This document shows positions 21,818 through 33,506 of a DNA stretch of 64,000 nt, piece by piece; the first letter of the stretch is position 1, and every line of letters begins with the position of its first letter. The notes below the pieces were generated by a model. That model saw only the letters and a program-made list of their open reading frames with translations, did no database searches and was not told the DNA's origin. Both the position numbers and the translations under genes were made by a program. The DNA is from Mytilus trossulus (taxonomy: Eukaryota; Mollusca; Bivalvia; Mytilida; Mytilidae), in assembly GCF_036588685.1 (NCBI RefSeq), contig NC_086381.1:50343431-50407430 (forward strand). Reading direction: 5' to 3'.

Positions 21818-22569
21818 TCTATCTATCTATAATACTAAAATTACGAGGTTCAATTTGTCAGCCGTCATCGGGTAAAAACGACAAATCAAAGAATTCAACT
21901 TTACATATAGCTAATATAGGACAATGGTGTAGATTACAAATTACACCGCTCCAGACCCTTTTGTTTTCCACATAATTAATATTGCCAGTAATTAACAAGT
22001 TCCGGGTCGAATCCGATACCGATACCAATAGTATATTCACCTATTACCTTATCTATACGTTCCACATTTACAGGCGCACCACCAACGGTGTATTTTAGGA
22101 TTTTGCTATATATACATACACGGGTCATAATCAAAAGGTTAACACTACTAAATTCAATCATTGTCAAATTGTTCCCTATTGTAGTATTTTAATCAGCAAG
22201 ACTTTCTTAGATAGCAATACGAATACTAAAAATCTGGACTTAAAATAAACTGCGTATAGGTACAGTTTTCAATTTATTAGCTTGCATCTAAGAATTCAAC
22301 TTTATTCATAACTAATATAGGACAGTGCTGTTGATTAAAAAATACTCCATTCTCGGACCTTTTGTTTTCCAAATAATTAATGTTACCAATAATTGACAAG
22401 TTCTAGGTCGACGGGTCCAAACAGAAAGATTTGAAAGCAGAGAAAACTGTGTATCTTATAATCGGCATGACTTTATCAGTCAGAAGACAATACCACTACT
22501 AAAATAAGGATACGCATAGTTATATACTTTAATTCAGTCACGGACCCGCGATATCACGGGTGTGTTCTA
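21818..22569 (+). mobile_element. Helitron-like non-autonomous element 1
   Basis: The 5' end starts TCTATCTATC... AATACTAAAATTACGAGG after an A (21817). The 3' end has a GC-rich hairpin (CCCGCGAT/ATCACGGG, 22544-22559) and then GTGTTCTAG, ending CTAG at 22569 before a T. A 5' TC, a 3' hairpin plus CTRR and insertion between A and T are Helitron hallmarks. Internally, a block with AATTCAACTTT... CTTTTGTTTTCCA occurs twice (21890-22014, 22291-22410). No Rep/helicase. Confidence 0.6.
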
Positions 22570-23097
22570 GTGGAATATAGATTACAATGTAGTAAAAAAA
22601 ATTAACGTGCGCTTCAAATTAAAAAAATGATGGGTTAACAAAAATATATCATTTGGAACAGTTGTAAATGTGACAAAACAAATAGATGATCTAAATATTG
22701 TCATGAAATATATGGAAGTTTCTTTCTGAAAAATAAAACAAGTAGTTACTGTTTGTTCGGACAATAGCAAGTTCATTGTTAACCATCGAAGGTACTACTT
22801 CCGTCTGCTTATCACAGGGAAGTTGTCCTTGCTTCGGGGTACAATATATATTATCAATGATGCACACATACATGTGAGTGACACTGGCTCTCTAGAGTCT
22901 CCAGTTACATTAACGATCAATATTCTATACTCTACTTTTACAGATATGTAAGATACACGTTAACCTAGAAGGAATTCATCACTGATATATGAAGAAGTAA
23001 AGTCAACGTAAGAAATATTTTATATTTTAAATGAGACCAGATATATATGGTTTCTGTTCTAGGGAAAACGGTACATATATATGGAAGTTTCTTTCTG
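22570..23097. other. No gene seen; 22-bp direct repeat
   Basis: ATATATGGAAGTTTCTTTCT followed by GA occurs at 22708-22729 and again at 23077-23098, directly before the truncated LINE. Otherwise unremarkable. Confidence 0.5.
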
Positions 23098-24201
23098 ATT
23101 AGTTAAATCTTTGGAAAAGGAAAGTGCTGTTTTAATTGATTGGTTTGCTAATAACAAAATGAAAGCTAATCCAGATAAATTTCAGGCTATTGCTGTTGGG
23201 AATAAATCAAAAAGTGGGAATATTAAATTCAATTTGGATGGGAATGAAATTTTATGTGACACTGAGGTAAACGAGGTGACAATAGATTATCAACTCAAGT
23301 TTAAAACTCATATCTCTGATATTTGTAAAAAAGCATCAAGGCAGTTAAATGTTCTTAAAAGAATTGGAAAACATCTATCTAAATTGGGAAGGTTAACTAT
23401 TTATCATTCATATATTATGTCTAATTTCAATTATTGTCCTGTGGTTTGGCATTTTTGTGGGGAGGGTAATACTAAAAAGATGGAAAAAATACAAGAACGT
23501 GCCTTGAGGTTCATATATGAAGATTTTGATAGTGATTATGAAACTCTGTTGTTAAAATCTGGTTTACCTTCTTTAAAAATAAGACGCCTAAGAATGATGG
23601 CAATAGAAACTTTTAAAATATTACATAAAGAATCACCGTTGTATCTCCATGATATCATTAATTTTAAAAATGTATCTTATACTTTTAGAAAACAACAAAC
23701 TGTTGAAATTCCACAGGTGAGAACCACACATTTTGGCCTTCATTCATTAAGATATGCTGGAGCTACACTATGGAATGAGTTGCCTGACACGATCCGTGTG
23801 CAGACAAACCTAAACCAGTTTAAAAGTATGATCAACAACTGGAATGGCAACTCATGCATGTGTGGCTCCTGCAGATCTTAATACCTTTATTTTATTTTGT
23901 GTTAAATGTTTGTTCCATGCAGCTTAAAGAAATTAGTTTGCTTTATTTATTTCATTCTGCTTTGCATGTGCTTATGTTACAGTTTTAGTGCTTTGCTTGC
24001 ATGTGCTATGCTTTTTATTTATGAACTTTTTACTTGCAATATAGCTATCATAATTTGTATGTCTCATATGTGTGTTTTATGTATCTTAATATGTGTTTTG
24101 TTATTGTTATTAATATCGGCAAAAAGCTCTACAGAGCTTATGTTTGTATTTAATGTAACCCGACTTAAAATAAAATTTCTTATCTTATCTTATCTTATCT
24201 T
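23098..24201 (+). mobile_element. 5'-truncated CR1/L2-type LINE
   Basis: Only the 3' part remains: the C-terminal RT-associated coding region, a 3' UTR with the AGCTCTACAGAGCT hairpin, and a terminal CTTAT microsatellite (24178-24200). Such short-repeat tails replace poly-A in this group. 5' truncation is typical of aborted reverse transcription. Confidence 0.85.
23111..23881 (+). CDS. C-terminal fragment of LINE reverse transcriptase (CR1/jockey group)
   Basis: A 256-residue frame corresponding to the region after the RT catalytic motifs. It includes WFANNKMKANPDKFQ near residue 11, DYQLKFKTHI near 59 (usually preceded by LG; here EVTI), SYIMSNFNYCPVVW near 101 and KKMEKIQERALRFIY near 122. 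It ends with the usual LPSLKIRRLR and GLHSLRYAGATLWNELP blocks. The YxDD motif is absent because the copy is truncated. The frame is uninterrupted, so the insertion is young, but the product cannot be an active RT. The ATG is merely the first in frame after the truncation point, so the coding sequence is a remnant. Confidence 0.85.
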   Translation: MEKESAVLIDWFANNKMKANPDKFQAIAVGNKSKSGNIKFNLDGNEILCDTEVNEVTIDYQLKFKTHISDICKKASRQLNVLKRIGKHLSKLGRLTIYHSYIMSNFNYCPVVWHFCGEGNTKKMEKIQERALRFIYEDFDSDYETLLLKSGLPSLKIRRLRMMAIETFKILHKESPLYLHDIINFKNVSYTFRKQQTVEIPQVRTTHFGLHSLRYAGATLWNELPDTIRVQTNLNQFKSMINNWNGNSCMCGSCRS

Positions 24202-24497
24202 GGTACTATCTCATTTTCCCAGTATTAGGTTGGCCTTTTGTGTATCCAAAGACAGGTGAAGGAAGTCAACCTAGGGGCGCTGTGATTGGGTGTAAGGGTA
24301 CAATATATTTTTTCATTTATCTATGAATAACTGCAGTGTGTAAATTTACAATATAAATTTTGAAACCTATTGAAATATTTTCTAGAAAATCATTCGAAAA
24401 GACTTCTAAAATTTCATTTTTTTTTTTAGTAAAATGACGGTGGGCATGGATAAAATAAACAAGTTCCGTCGGAAGTTGGTCATGAGACTATTTGGCT

Positions 24498-25533
24498 TCT
24501 ATACTATTAAACGAGAAGACCTCATTTTGTGTGTCGCTTCTCTTCCTTCCACGATAAATTTATCCTCATGTTTCTATGTTCTATAGGTAACATGCAAAGT
24601 CGCATTTGACATTCATTCTTATAATTATTCAGATTGAGTTATTTTTGGAGAAAAACGACAAAGAAAGAGTCCGGATATTGATTCCATCGTCAGACTGACT
24701 TTTAGTCAGACGAGACTTTCTGTTTGGAACATGCACAAGAACAACCAATCGTATGATAGATAACAAAAAAGAAAAAAATAAGAAGCCAATCAGAGCGTTC
24801 TCCATATCCTGGTGTTTAGATCGCAAGAATTACAACTATTATACCACAATTATTTTTCGCGTTTATCTACATGTAAACTAAGATAATACTACTAAGTTAC
24901 TTTAATATATAGAGACTCTCTGTATTCTGTCAGTTTTCTTTGAAATGTTTACTATTTAAGGGGTCATACCAGTTGCATATATATTCAAATAAGTTAAACA
25001 TGTGAAAACAAGAATGTGTCCCGGCATAGTAAACGGATGCCTTCATTAAACACTACCTCGACCAAAAACTTAAACCTGAAGCGGGACAGACGGACGGACG
25101 AACAAACGAACGAACACACGCACGGATAAACTAGAAAACATAATGCCCATAAATGGGGAATGAAAAAATATTGTAAAGTAGGGTACAGATTAGAGGGAGG
25201 CATGATTTTTATCGTGACGTCGGGATCGGGGAATATATTCGGGATTTCGGGATATAAATTCTGCATCTCGAGATTTCATGTTTTTAAGCCCGGGATTTCA
25301 GGATTATGACCCCTCCAACCAACCCTCAAATTAGCCTTAGTCGGTCTTAGTCTGACAAGATTCATATCCTACCATCGGCATGTTAATGCTCTCAAAAGAA
25401 AAAGCACTGATGGATTGTCCAGGGAGAGGGCTTTTGATACCATTTATGAAATTCTCCATACATAATATATTTTACAAAAAATCATCCTACGTTCACACGC
25501 TGTATATGCCCGCGATTTCGCGGTGTGTTCTGG
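24498..25533 (+). mobile_element. Helitron-like non-autonomous element 2
   Basis: Begins TCTATACTATTAAACGAGAA and ends with a perfect hairpin (CCGCGA/TCGCGG, 25510-25523), then TGTGTTCTGG before a T (25534). The hairpin-plus-TGTGTTCTRG end matches element 1. The base before the 5' end is T rather than the expected A, so the left boundary is less certain. About 1.04 kb, non-coding. Confidence 0.5.
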
Positions 25534-25822
25534 TCAATTTTTAAAACAAAATAATAAAGTACTAACACCACACATAACTGTTTTATCCAAGTTTATATTA
25601 TAAAAAGTGGTATATTTAAAAAATGGTAGTATTGTCGCCTATGGCAGAATAAATAGTACCGTTTTCTCTCTAGAAGGATACTGCTGATCAAATATCAACT
25701 ATATATTGTATCGTTGTCAACATAATTTGATAAGTATGATCTTGTTTAAAGTCATATGAAACCAGTGACTGGTAAAAAATAACTTTTATCCAATTCATGA
25801 ACCAATGCATGTATATGTTACA
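25534..25822. other. No gene seen
   Basis: AT-rich spacer before the palindrome-array element. Confidence 0.4.
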
Positions 25823-27166
25823 GGCATTTTCTAAATTTATGCATTTTGTAAAATGCCTGAAAACTTTAGGCATTTTCTAACATGCCTGCAAGATTTAGTC
25901 ATTATACATAATGACTTTTTTTCTAGGCATTTTACAAAATGCCTGGACAAAATGATAGGCATTTTGTAATAGGGATTTTACAGAATGCCTGAAATTAACT
26001 TAAAGAATGAATTGTTAAAAAAAAAAAAAAAGCTTTGAAGACTGACACTGGAGCAGTTTTATTATACTGAATGAAAAAATGAAGAGTAAAAATATCAAGA
26101 ATACATTTACTAATGTATTCCAAATTCACACAACCACAGAATCGACAAAACATCACATATTTGTCAAATACATTGATCAGCTTTTTGCCACTTCGACCAA
26201 ATTTGGAGAAACCTGGATTATCCTTTATTAAGCAATTTCATTACCATTTCTGACAAAACACTTAATATTCAACAACATTGGGTTGCGCAATTAGCACACA
26301 CGTCACACATGAACATATTCTTTTTCGTATGCTCCAAGAAGATTCAAAGTACATTATCATGGTTATAAAAAAGAGGATGTGGTATGATTACCAATGAGAC
26401 AACTCTCCACAAGGGACCAAATGACACAGAAATTAACAACTATAGATCACCGTACGGCCTTCAACAATGAGTAAAGTATATACCGCAGAATCAGCTATAA
26501 AAGACCCCGAAATGACAAATGTAAAACGATTCAAACGAGAAAACTAACGGCCTAGTTTATGAATTAAAAATGAATGAACAGCAAATATTTAACACACAAA
26601 CAAACGAAAACGTACAACTGTTAGTTTGACTTGTATTTTTTAGTTTGTAGCTTTTAACTTACTGAATCAGATCTGCCTGTAATTCCTGTCCTTTATCCAA
26701 ATTAATCCACTGCAGAAATAACCCAAAATGCATTATATCCAAATCATTCTCGTCTTAGAAATGCAATATTTGCTACTGAAAGCAAACAATCAGTCATTTG
26801 TATAAACAAACCTCCTTTTCTCTGGACGTTCTAAAGAATCGTTTGGAAAGTTCTATTAAAGAACAGTTTGGCCTCCTGTCATTTTAAGAAATAATCATAA
26901 ATTCACTATCTGATATCCATTACTTATCTTATTTGCAAGATATTGTGTTTGTGTCTACTTTTGTCATATGTCTCAATGAAATCTTCTACAAATTGCCTGA
27001 AACTGAACAGGCAATTTGTTGAATTTTGTTTAAAAATTTCTGTCATTTTACAAAATGACTAGGTATTTTAGTCATTTTGTATAATGCCTGTCAAAGTAAG
27101 GCATTTTATAAATTGCCTGAAAATTTAGTTATTTTACCTATTGCCTGAATATAGAAAATGCCTTTA
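25823..27166. mobile_element. Element with terminal arrays of short palindromes
   Basis: Both ends (25823-25990 and 26985-27166) are clusters of 20-22 bp palindromes of the type AGGCATTTT..AAAATGCCT. Variants keep their symmetry (for example AGTCATTATACATAATGACT, and CAATTTG/AGGCAATT forms). The interior is plain AT-rich DNA with a nested repeat A copy (26365-26630). Such ends would fold into multiple small hairpins. I see no protein and no clear target duplication, so calling it one element is inference. Confidence 0.5.
26365..26630 (+). repeat. Dispersed mussel repeat 'A', good copy
   Basis: Carries GATGTGGTATGATTACCAAT, GAGACAACTCTCCACAAG, TCACCGTACGGCCTTCAACA, CAGCTATAAAAGACCCC and GAGAAAACTAACGGCC in order. 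It lies inside the palindrome-array element. Confidence 0.8.
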
Positions 27167-27169
27167 ACA

Positions 27170-28234
27170 TATATATAACAAACTTAATCTTCTGTGCACG
27201 ATTTTATCATTTTTTTACGCAAACGTATCGTAAAGTCGTCATTTTTTAGTTTTTTCTGTCTGTTATGATGTGAAAATATAGCAGGTAATTAATTGTCGTG
27301 TGTTGAAACCGTAGTTTACCGAGTGTCACCTTATAGAAAACAATCTACAAAGAAGCATGGATATTGAATAACATGTGCATTTTGTATCTTAATGTAGACA
27401 AATCAATTAATTTTCTTCAGAAACAAGTATATGTACATAAGTTTTATAATGAAAACTATGCGTTTAGTTATGAATAACAAATGCATTATTTTTTTTTAAT
27501 TTGAGGTTACACATGACTTTCATGAACTATTTGTACAAAATATTCAGTTTATAATATGATCTTTAAATTGATTTTTTGTAATATTAATAAGAACTAATAT
27601 TTATTGAAAGAAGCTAATAGATAATGCAAAAGAAAAAGAAAAAGAAAAAATGGATCAAAATCTTTGACCAGAACTTTCAAGAAGCACGACCAGGCATTAT
27701 TGCTTGATAACCGTTGTCCCTTACTCCCCCAAATTTTTTGATTCAAAATATTTGGACAACATGAAGTAATTATGTATACTATATAATGCTTTCTTTTGTT
27801 TAGTCGTCAGCATGGCCGACATACCCAGAAAAGACTTAAATCTTATACTTAACAGCTCCAAACAATGTCACTAATCGAGTTGAAACTGATTGAATGGTTT
27901 ATATAAGTTTCGCTATAAAGCAAATTTCACCGTAAGACCTTTACGAATGAGCAAAATCCATACTGCATAGAAAGCTACAAAAGGCTGAAACAAGACTGAC
28001 ATTTATCAATATGAAATACAGCAGTGTTATATAAATGTCAATAAGACAACTGTCCACCAGACACCACATAAAGTAGATGTTAGGAAAATTCAAAGCGTAA
28101 AACATTCACCACTGAGAAAAACATACCCCTATCAAAAGGATCGAACAAGACATAATGTATAACAATTCAAAACGAAATCCCGTTTGCACTTTTCTTTCCA
28201 ACAATAAAAATCATTCAAAATATATTCAGTAGTC
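27170..28234. other. Upstream region of the TRIM-like gene; decayed repeat 'A' pieces
   Basis: No coding region. Diverged repeat A fragments lie at about 27950-28090. A promoter and upstream exon for the TRIM-like gene should lie here or further left, but I cannot place them. Confidence 0.4.
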
Positions 28235-28251
28235 TTTTTTTATTTTTTAGA
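28228..28251 (+). promoter_or_regulatory. Likely 3' splice site just before the TRIM-like start codon
   Basis: A pyrimidine-rich run ending TTTTTTAG directly precedes AATGACAGAC. An acceptor one base before the ATG implies an intron in the 5' UTR and a single coding exon, a common layout for bivalve B-box genes. Confidence 0.5.
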
Positions 28252-29898
28252 ATGACAGACAAAAAATTGTGTTCTGGATGTTTACGAGATGACGAAAAAA
28301 TCGAGGCTGAAGCATGGTGTAATGACTGCCTAGAAGAAGTTTGTAAGACATGCGCAAAGGTACACAGAAAATTTAATCCGCCGCATAAAGTAATACCACT
28401 TCACCAGGTCAGTAATCTTAGTTCTTCTATTCTGAAAATCAGTAAAGACTGTGATGTCCATACCGACCAAAGAACCACTCAGTTCTGTACCCAGCATGAC
28501 AAGGTCATCTGTGATCTTTGTTTGTCCGACACCCATAAAAACTGTGATTCCATCATTTCTATAGATCGAGCAGCAAAAGGCGTTAAAAGTGGGACCGCCC
28601 TTGCAGATCTTAAGAGTAGAATCAATCATTTGAACGAAATGTTTCCTGCATTGTTGAAGTGTCAAACTAAAGATGAAAAAGAGTTTGATAGACAAAGAAA
28701 TAAATTCCTCCAACAGATATCTACCACCAGACAGCAGATTAACACTCATCTAGATCAAATTGAAAAGGAAACCATAGACGAATTGAATAAACAGTTCAAA
28801 AAAATCAAACACAAAATGGATGAGGCAAAACATAAAACACAGAAAGGACTTGCGGCAGTAGCGACATGGATAGACGAACTTTCATCGATAGAAACCATCA
28901 GTAATGAAATACTTTTATTTCAGACAATCAAATTGATGAATAGTAAAACACACATAGAAGAAACCAATATCAACGAGCTCAATAAGCAACACAAAATAGA
29001 ATTTGATCCATTTGATACAAACGATCTTCCCGTTGTACTTAAGTCTATAGGAAAGATTTCACTTACAGAAAATCAAATGCATATATCCGCATTACAACAC
29101 AATTCACAACAAATACAAGAACCAGTTAAGTCAATGGAAGGCGAAATACAACGAACTAATTCGTTTCTAACATCAGTATTAGGATCAAAAGTTGAAATTA
29201 TTAACGGTTGTTTTGTGTCCGGAAAGAGACTACTCTTGTCACATTACAAGTCACCACACATCTCTGTATGTGGATATGACGGGAATGATGTTCACATGAT
29301 AACATTAGAACATAATCCACATAGTGTCGCTATGATCGACGATAATCAGGCCATAATTACTTTAATGGATAAAGGATTCCAGATCTTAGATCTAACAACA
29401 CTTACTTTAGGGAGATGTATCAAACCTGGAGGAAAAGGATGCTATACTGTGTCATGTAGTAATGATCAGATATGGACGTATGATGGAGTCTTCACTATTA
29501 GTCAGATTGATATCAGTGGTAATATACTTCGTAGTATAACAACAAAGAATATTGTACGTACCTTCTGTATAGACAACAATAGCAACATTTACTATATTAT
29601 ATTTAACAATAACGTATACCGTATAACTCCTGAAGGACATGAGAGTATATTCTGTAGTCATTCTGATCTCATTGATCCTTATGGTATCGACGTAGATGAC
29701 AAGGGAAATGTTTATGTAGGTGGAATGGGGTCTCACAATATACACAGAATATCATCTAATGGAAAGGATCATCAAATCATACTGACAAAGGATGACGGAA
29801 TAAACGGTCCGTGGGGTTTATGCCACAACAGGGAAACAAAACATCTTCTGGTTGTCAACGATTGTCAAAAAAGTGTCGCCATGTATACATTACCCTAG
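28252..29898 (+). CDS. B-box / coiled-coil / beta-propeller protein (TRIM-like, no RING)
   Basis: 548 residues in one exon. Residues 7-48 form a B-box1-like zinc site (C7, C10, C23, C26, C31, C34, with His at 38 and 45). Residues 67-98 form a B-box2 with ligands C67, H70, C79, H82, C87, C90, H95 and C98. A heptad-rich coiled coil spans about 115-230. The C-terminal part (about 290-548) has repeated blade-like strands ending in motifs such as IYGIDV/YVGG and GPWGLCHN, as in NHL-type beta-propellers. TRIM proteins with this architecture often act as ubiquitin ligases or RNA/protein scaffolds in immunity and development. This one starts at the B-box with no RING, so it probably lacks ligase activity of its own, unless an upstream exon supplies a RING. 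Bivalves have very large families of such genes. The start is the first ATG after the probable splice acceptor. Confidence 0.88.
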   Translation: MTDKKLCSGCLRDDEKIEAEAWCNDCLEEVCKTCAKVHRKFNPPHKVIPLHQVSNLSSSILKISKDCDVHTDQRTTQFCTQHDKVICDLCLSDTHKNCDSIISIDRAAKGVKSGTALADLKSRINHLNEMFPALLKCQTKDEKEFDRQRNKFLQQISTTRQQINTHLDQIEKETIDELNKQFKKIKHKMDEAKHKTQKGLAAVATWIDELSSIETISNEILLFQTIKLMNSKTHIEETNINELNKQHKIEFDPFDTNDLPVVLKSIGKISLTENQMHISALQHNSQQIQEPVKSMEGEIQRTNSFLTSVLGSKVEIINGCFVSGKRLLLSHYKSPHISVCGYDGNDVHMITLEHNPHSVAMIDDNQAIITLMDKGFQILDLTTLTLGRCIKPGGKGCYTVSCSNDQIWTYDGVFTISQIDISGNILRSITTKNIVRTFCIDNNSNIYYIIFNNNVYRITPEGHESIFCSHSDLIDPYGIDVDDKGNVYVGGMGSHNIHRISSNGKDHQIILTKDDGINGPWGLCHNRETKHLLVVNDCQKSVAMYTLP

Positions 29899-30007
29899 AT
29901 TTAGTTTCAATGCAGAGGATTTTATTACATATAATTTATAATAACTGATAATTATTTGTTATGATTATTGGAAATCTGTTTGATACGTTTGTAAATAACA
30001 CCATTAC

Positions 30008-30013
30008 AATAAA
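30008..30013 (+). terminator. Polyadenylation signal of the TRIM-like gene
   Basis: AATAAA lies 110 bases after the stop codon at 29896-29898, followed at once by an A-run. Confidence 0.65.
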
Positions 30014-30060
30014 AAAAAAATGTATTTATTTGAGTGTGTTTTCTTTATAATTATACATGT

Positions 30061-30300
30061 TACACAGCAAAAAGTGCCACGCATGTTTCACGCATGTTAA
30101 AGAAAACGTGTGTAAAACGTATGTTTTTTGTGCGTTTAATGCATTTTTTTACAACATGCGTATAACAGGCGTGCAAAAACATATATTAAATATGCGTTAC
30201 AAAACGTATGAAATACTTCACATGTGTAAAACGCGTGTTCATACAAACTCATGTAAAATACATGTTTTACATGCGTTTTACATGAATTTCAAAATTATAT
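30061..30300. repeat. ACGCATG array, left (inverted partner at 42195-42532)
   Basis: Begins TACACAGCAAAAAGTGCCAC then GCATGTTTCACGCATG. It continues as degenerate ACGCATG/CATGCGT units and ends near ATTTCAAA. The outer end is the inverse of the right end of the array at 42195-42532, which makes the two look like the termini of one element. Confidence 0.7.
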
Positions 30301-33300
30301 TTTTTTTATGACTGATTTTTTTATCTTTGGCTTATATGTTTTATTTTTATTGTGGAAATTAACAATTTAAAAATGAAAGACACGATTAGAACCCTCCTTT
30401 ATCCTTGGTTGGAAAACCCCTTTGAAAAATGGGCTTTTGGCTGGATCCGCCACTGAAGAATGTAATAACTTGAAAGTTTGAAAAATAAATGAAAAATACA
30501 AAAACATGTCTGCCCAAAATATTTAATATCTTACTTTTAAAGCATTTGGTTAAACTTGAATAGACAAAATTCACACATGGTTAAAATGAAATGCTGTAAA
30601 GTATGTAGTTGAAACAATGTATTAACTGACTTAATATAATACATTGTGATATTTGATATGCTGTCATTTATTGTCTTTTCCTTTACTTCTTTCTCATCAT
30701 TGATGTCCTTCAATAGCATCATAAGAGTATATCATCTGACACAAGTTTGTTAAATTCTATATTTTGATTCAATTCATATTAAAGTTCTATTCATCACAGT
30801 CCTGTTGCTGCAAATGACTGGAACTGCTTCCTGGCACAGTTACTTCTTCTTTTTAATCTGCCCAAGACATTTCCATGTGACAATTTCTTCTGTAAACATA
30901 AAAAAGATGATTAAGTAAAAAGACATTTGTGATGTTTATATAAGAGATGTCAAATTTCACAAGAACTGAATGTAACTGGAAGGCAAAAATATAATGAACA
31001 TTCTTATGAAAAAAATGTGCAAAATCAACAGGTATATATTCTTGAAATAAGTAACAAATGCAGTTTTCTAAAGCTAGGCTTGAGAGAGCTCACAATAGTA
31101 TTTTTCATATCATTTATATTTCCAAGTGGCAACATGTGTACTAACTACTATTATTTAACTTCACCAAAACATTGTATGGGAAAAAGAATGTGTAAACATG
31201 CAAAAAAAATGGATAAAATGAAAACTTGATGCATTTACTTTATCCCTGCAATGTGTTGTTTTGCAAGACAAAATTTTAAAAAGATGAAAAAGTACTAACC
31301 TAACTAGTTATGCAAATGCAGTGAAAAATTTGCAGCTAGCATATATAGACATAATAAAGGACAGATTTTTTTTCTGTAAAATTCCGGTTGCATATATGTA
31401 TATTCATACCTTCTTCAGATAAAGGATAATTTATAGCATGGCACATTTGGTATTAACTTTGTCTGATTCAGTAAGCAAAATATTTACCACTTGATATCTC
31501 TTCTGATTTATTGTTTGTTGGGATGCTGTCCCACTAAAATATACTTTATACACATTCTTTTATTCAAAAACAGATAAACTATTAAACAAAAGTCATTGCA
31601 GAATAAAACTTCTTACCTGGAGAGTCCATTTTTCTCCAGTGTCGATTACAAGTACATTTTCTTTTCTTTTCTTTGGTCACGTTTTTTAAACATTGTCTTG
31701 TCCCAAATTTTTTTTGTTATTGCATGTATTGACTTGCTTGGAAACTATAATAAAAAATATATCAGTTTATTAGATAATTAAAAATGTTAAACAAAAATTG
31801 TAAAACAAATTGCTCTAATAATTACATCTATACATATATATACATGTATATGTGTATGGCAGGGAAAAAATGGTTTATATATTAATGTTTGAGTTTTTAT
31901 TAGCTTTTAATGAGCTTTCAATACTAGTAACTGAAAGTACTATTAAGTTTTGATTGTTTGTCTTCATGTTAGATGTTTTTTTTAGCTTTGTTCCAATTCA
32001 ATGAATCAAAACAATTTCTAAACGATTTCACCACTTTGTTCCTCTTTTGTGCTGTTACACAACAGTCCCAGTACACGTACATTCTATTTATGCCTGTTCC
32101 AAGTCAATACGAAATTTAGTTGTTGTTGGATGCAGTCTGCCATTTTTGATTTACCTTGGCATATCATTTAACATTGTGTCATGTCATTAAGCCTTGATGG
32201 CCTGCTATACATTTTTTTGTAGCTGACAGTATGAGCTTTGTTCATTGTTAAAGGTATTAAGGTGTCCTATATAGATGCTTAAATCCAGTTCATATGGACA
32301 TTAGTAGATAGTAATCTCATAGGCAATCATACTACATTGATCTCCTTATTTTCAATATCATCATTCAAAACTGTATAATTTTTAACACATGTATAATTAG
32401 TTACAAGAAATATAACTCAAGTTACAATCTAAAGTAGCTTAAAAGCTGCCAGTGTAGTGTGCATTTCAACAAAAAATTGTATATATCTTAATTTTTTTAA
32501 CACTGTGTCTGAATTATGGTCATTTTGCCATGTTTGGCACCTGGTCAAATGGGCACCTTTGATAGTCAATATGGCATTAAAAGTCAAATCCACCCCTTTT
32601 TAATTCGGGTAACCCACAGTGGTTACGTCCACACCCAAAATTACTATTATGTTTTGCAAGTGAACTTATGATTGAAGACTCCCATAATTGTTTTATAAAC
32701 TATCTAATATAATTGAACTGATCCTTAAACCTCCTTTGAAAAAGAAACCATATTTTTACATGTAGAATCTAGGTGCTCTATTTATATACAGTGCTGGATC
32801 TCCATCTACCATTATACATTTAACCCCCCCCCTTTTTGTGGGGAAAATTTTGTTGATTATATAGGGAATCATTGGAGCATGACTGGAGCGGGCCCCCGTT
32901 AGGTCAGTCAGAAAAAGTTATGGATCTGCCACTGAAAAGATCAGGAAAATCAGGAAAGGCAGATTTTTCAAAAAAAAATCTGTGATAAAATTTAAGTGTT
33001 TTCTCTTCTTTTTTTCCTCGTCTGTATTACTATATACAGCAGTAGAGAAGAGTACCAAAAACTTCTTTCATATAAAAGATGAAAACCGTTTTTAATATAA
33101 GGTGGCAGTTAAAAAATCAATTGCAGAAATTTCCTGAAAAAAGGTGCCGATTTGACTTAAATGGGCTTAAATAAGGTGACGAATTGACCAGGTGCCCGTG
33201 TGTTTAATATCATTATGTGTCCAGTAAAATTAATTAGAAATTACAGAGGTTTTTTCATGTTAATTGATTCAGAGTATCGATATACTTACACTGATTGAGT

Positions 33301-33506
33301 CTTTGCAAAATTGTAGTTATACCGTATTTTATTGTACAAAAATAAAGGGAAATACCATTACACTGGCATGGAGACTCCGAGGAAATTACGGAATCCACAT
33401 TCATATAGTTTTTTAAGGTCCAATCGGTTACTTACAATTATTAATCATGTTTACTTGTTTTAATGACTTATTAATCCTCGGATAGATTTCAATCATTTAA
33501 TGCCGT
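30300..33506. other. No gene seen in about 3.2 kb
   Basis: AT-rich DNA with short random frames. Fragments of common mussel repeats lie near 30380-30460 and 32800-32940 (GATC(C/T)GCCACTGAA motifs). Confidence 0.4.

Noticed and set aside
25823..27166. CRISPR-like array
   Set aside because: The short repeats are palindromes of variable sequence and spacing with no constant repeat/unique spacer pattern, and the genome is eukaryotic.
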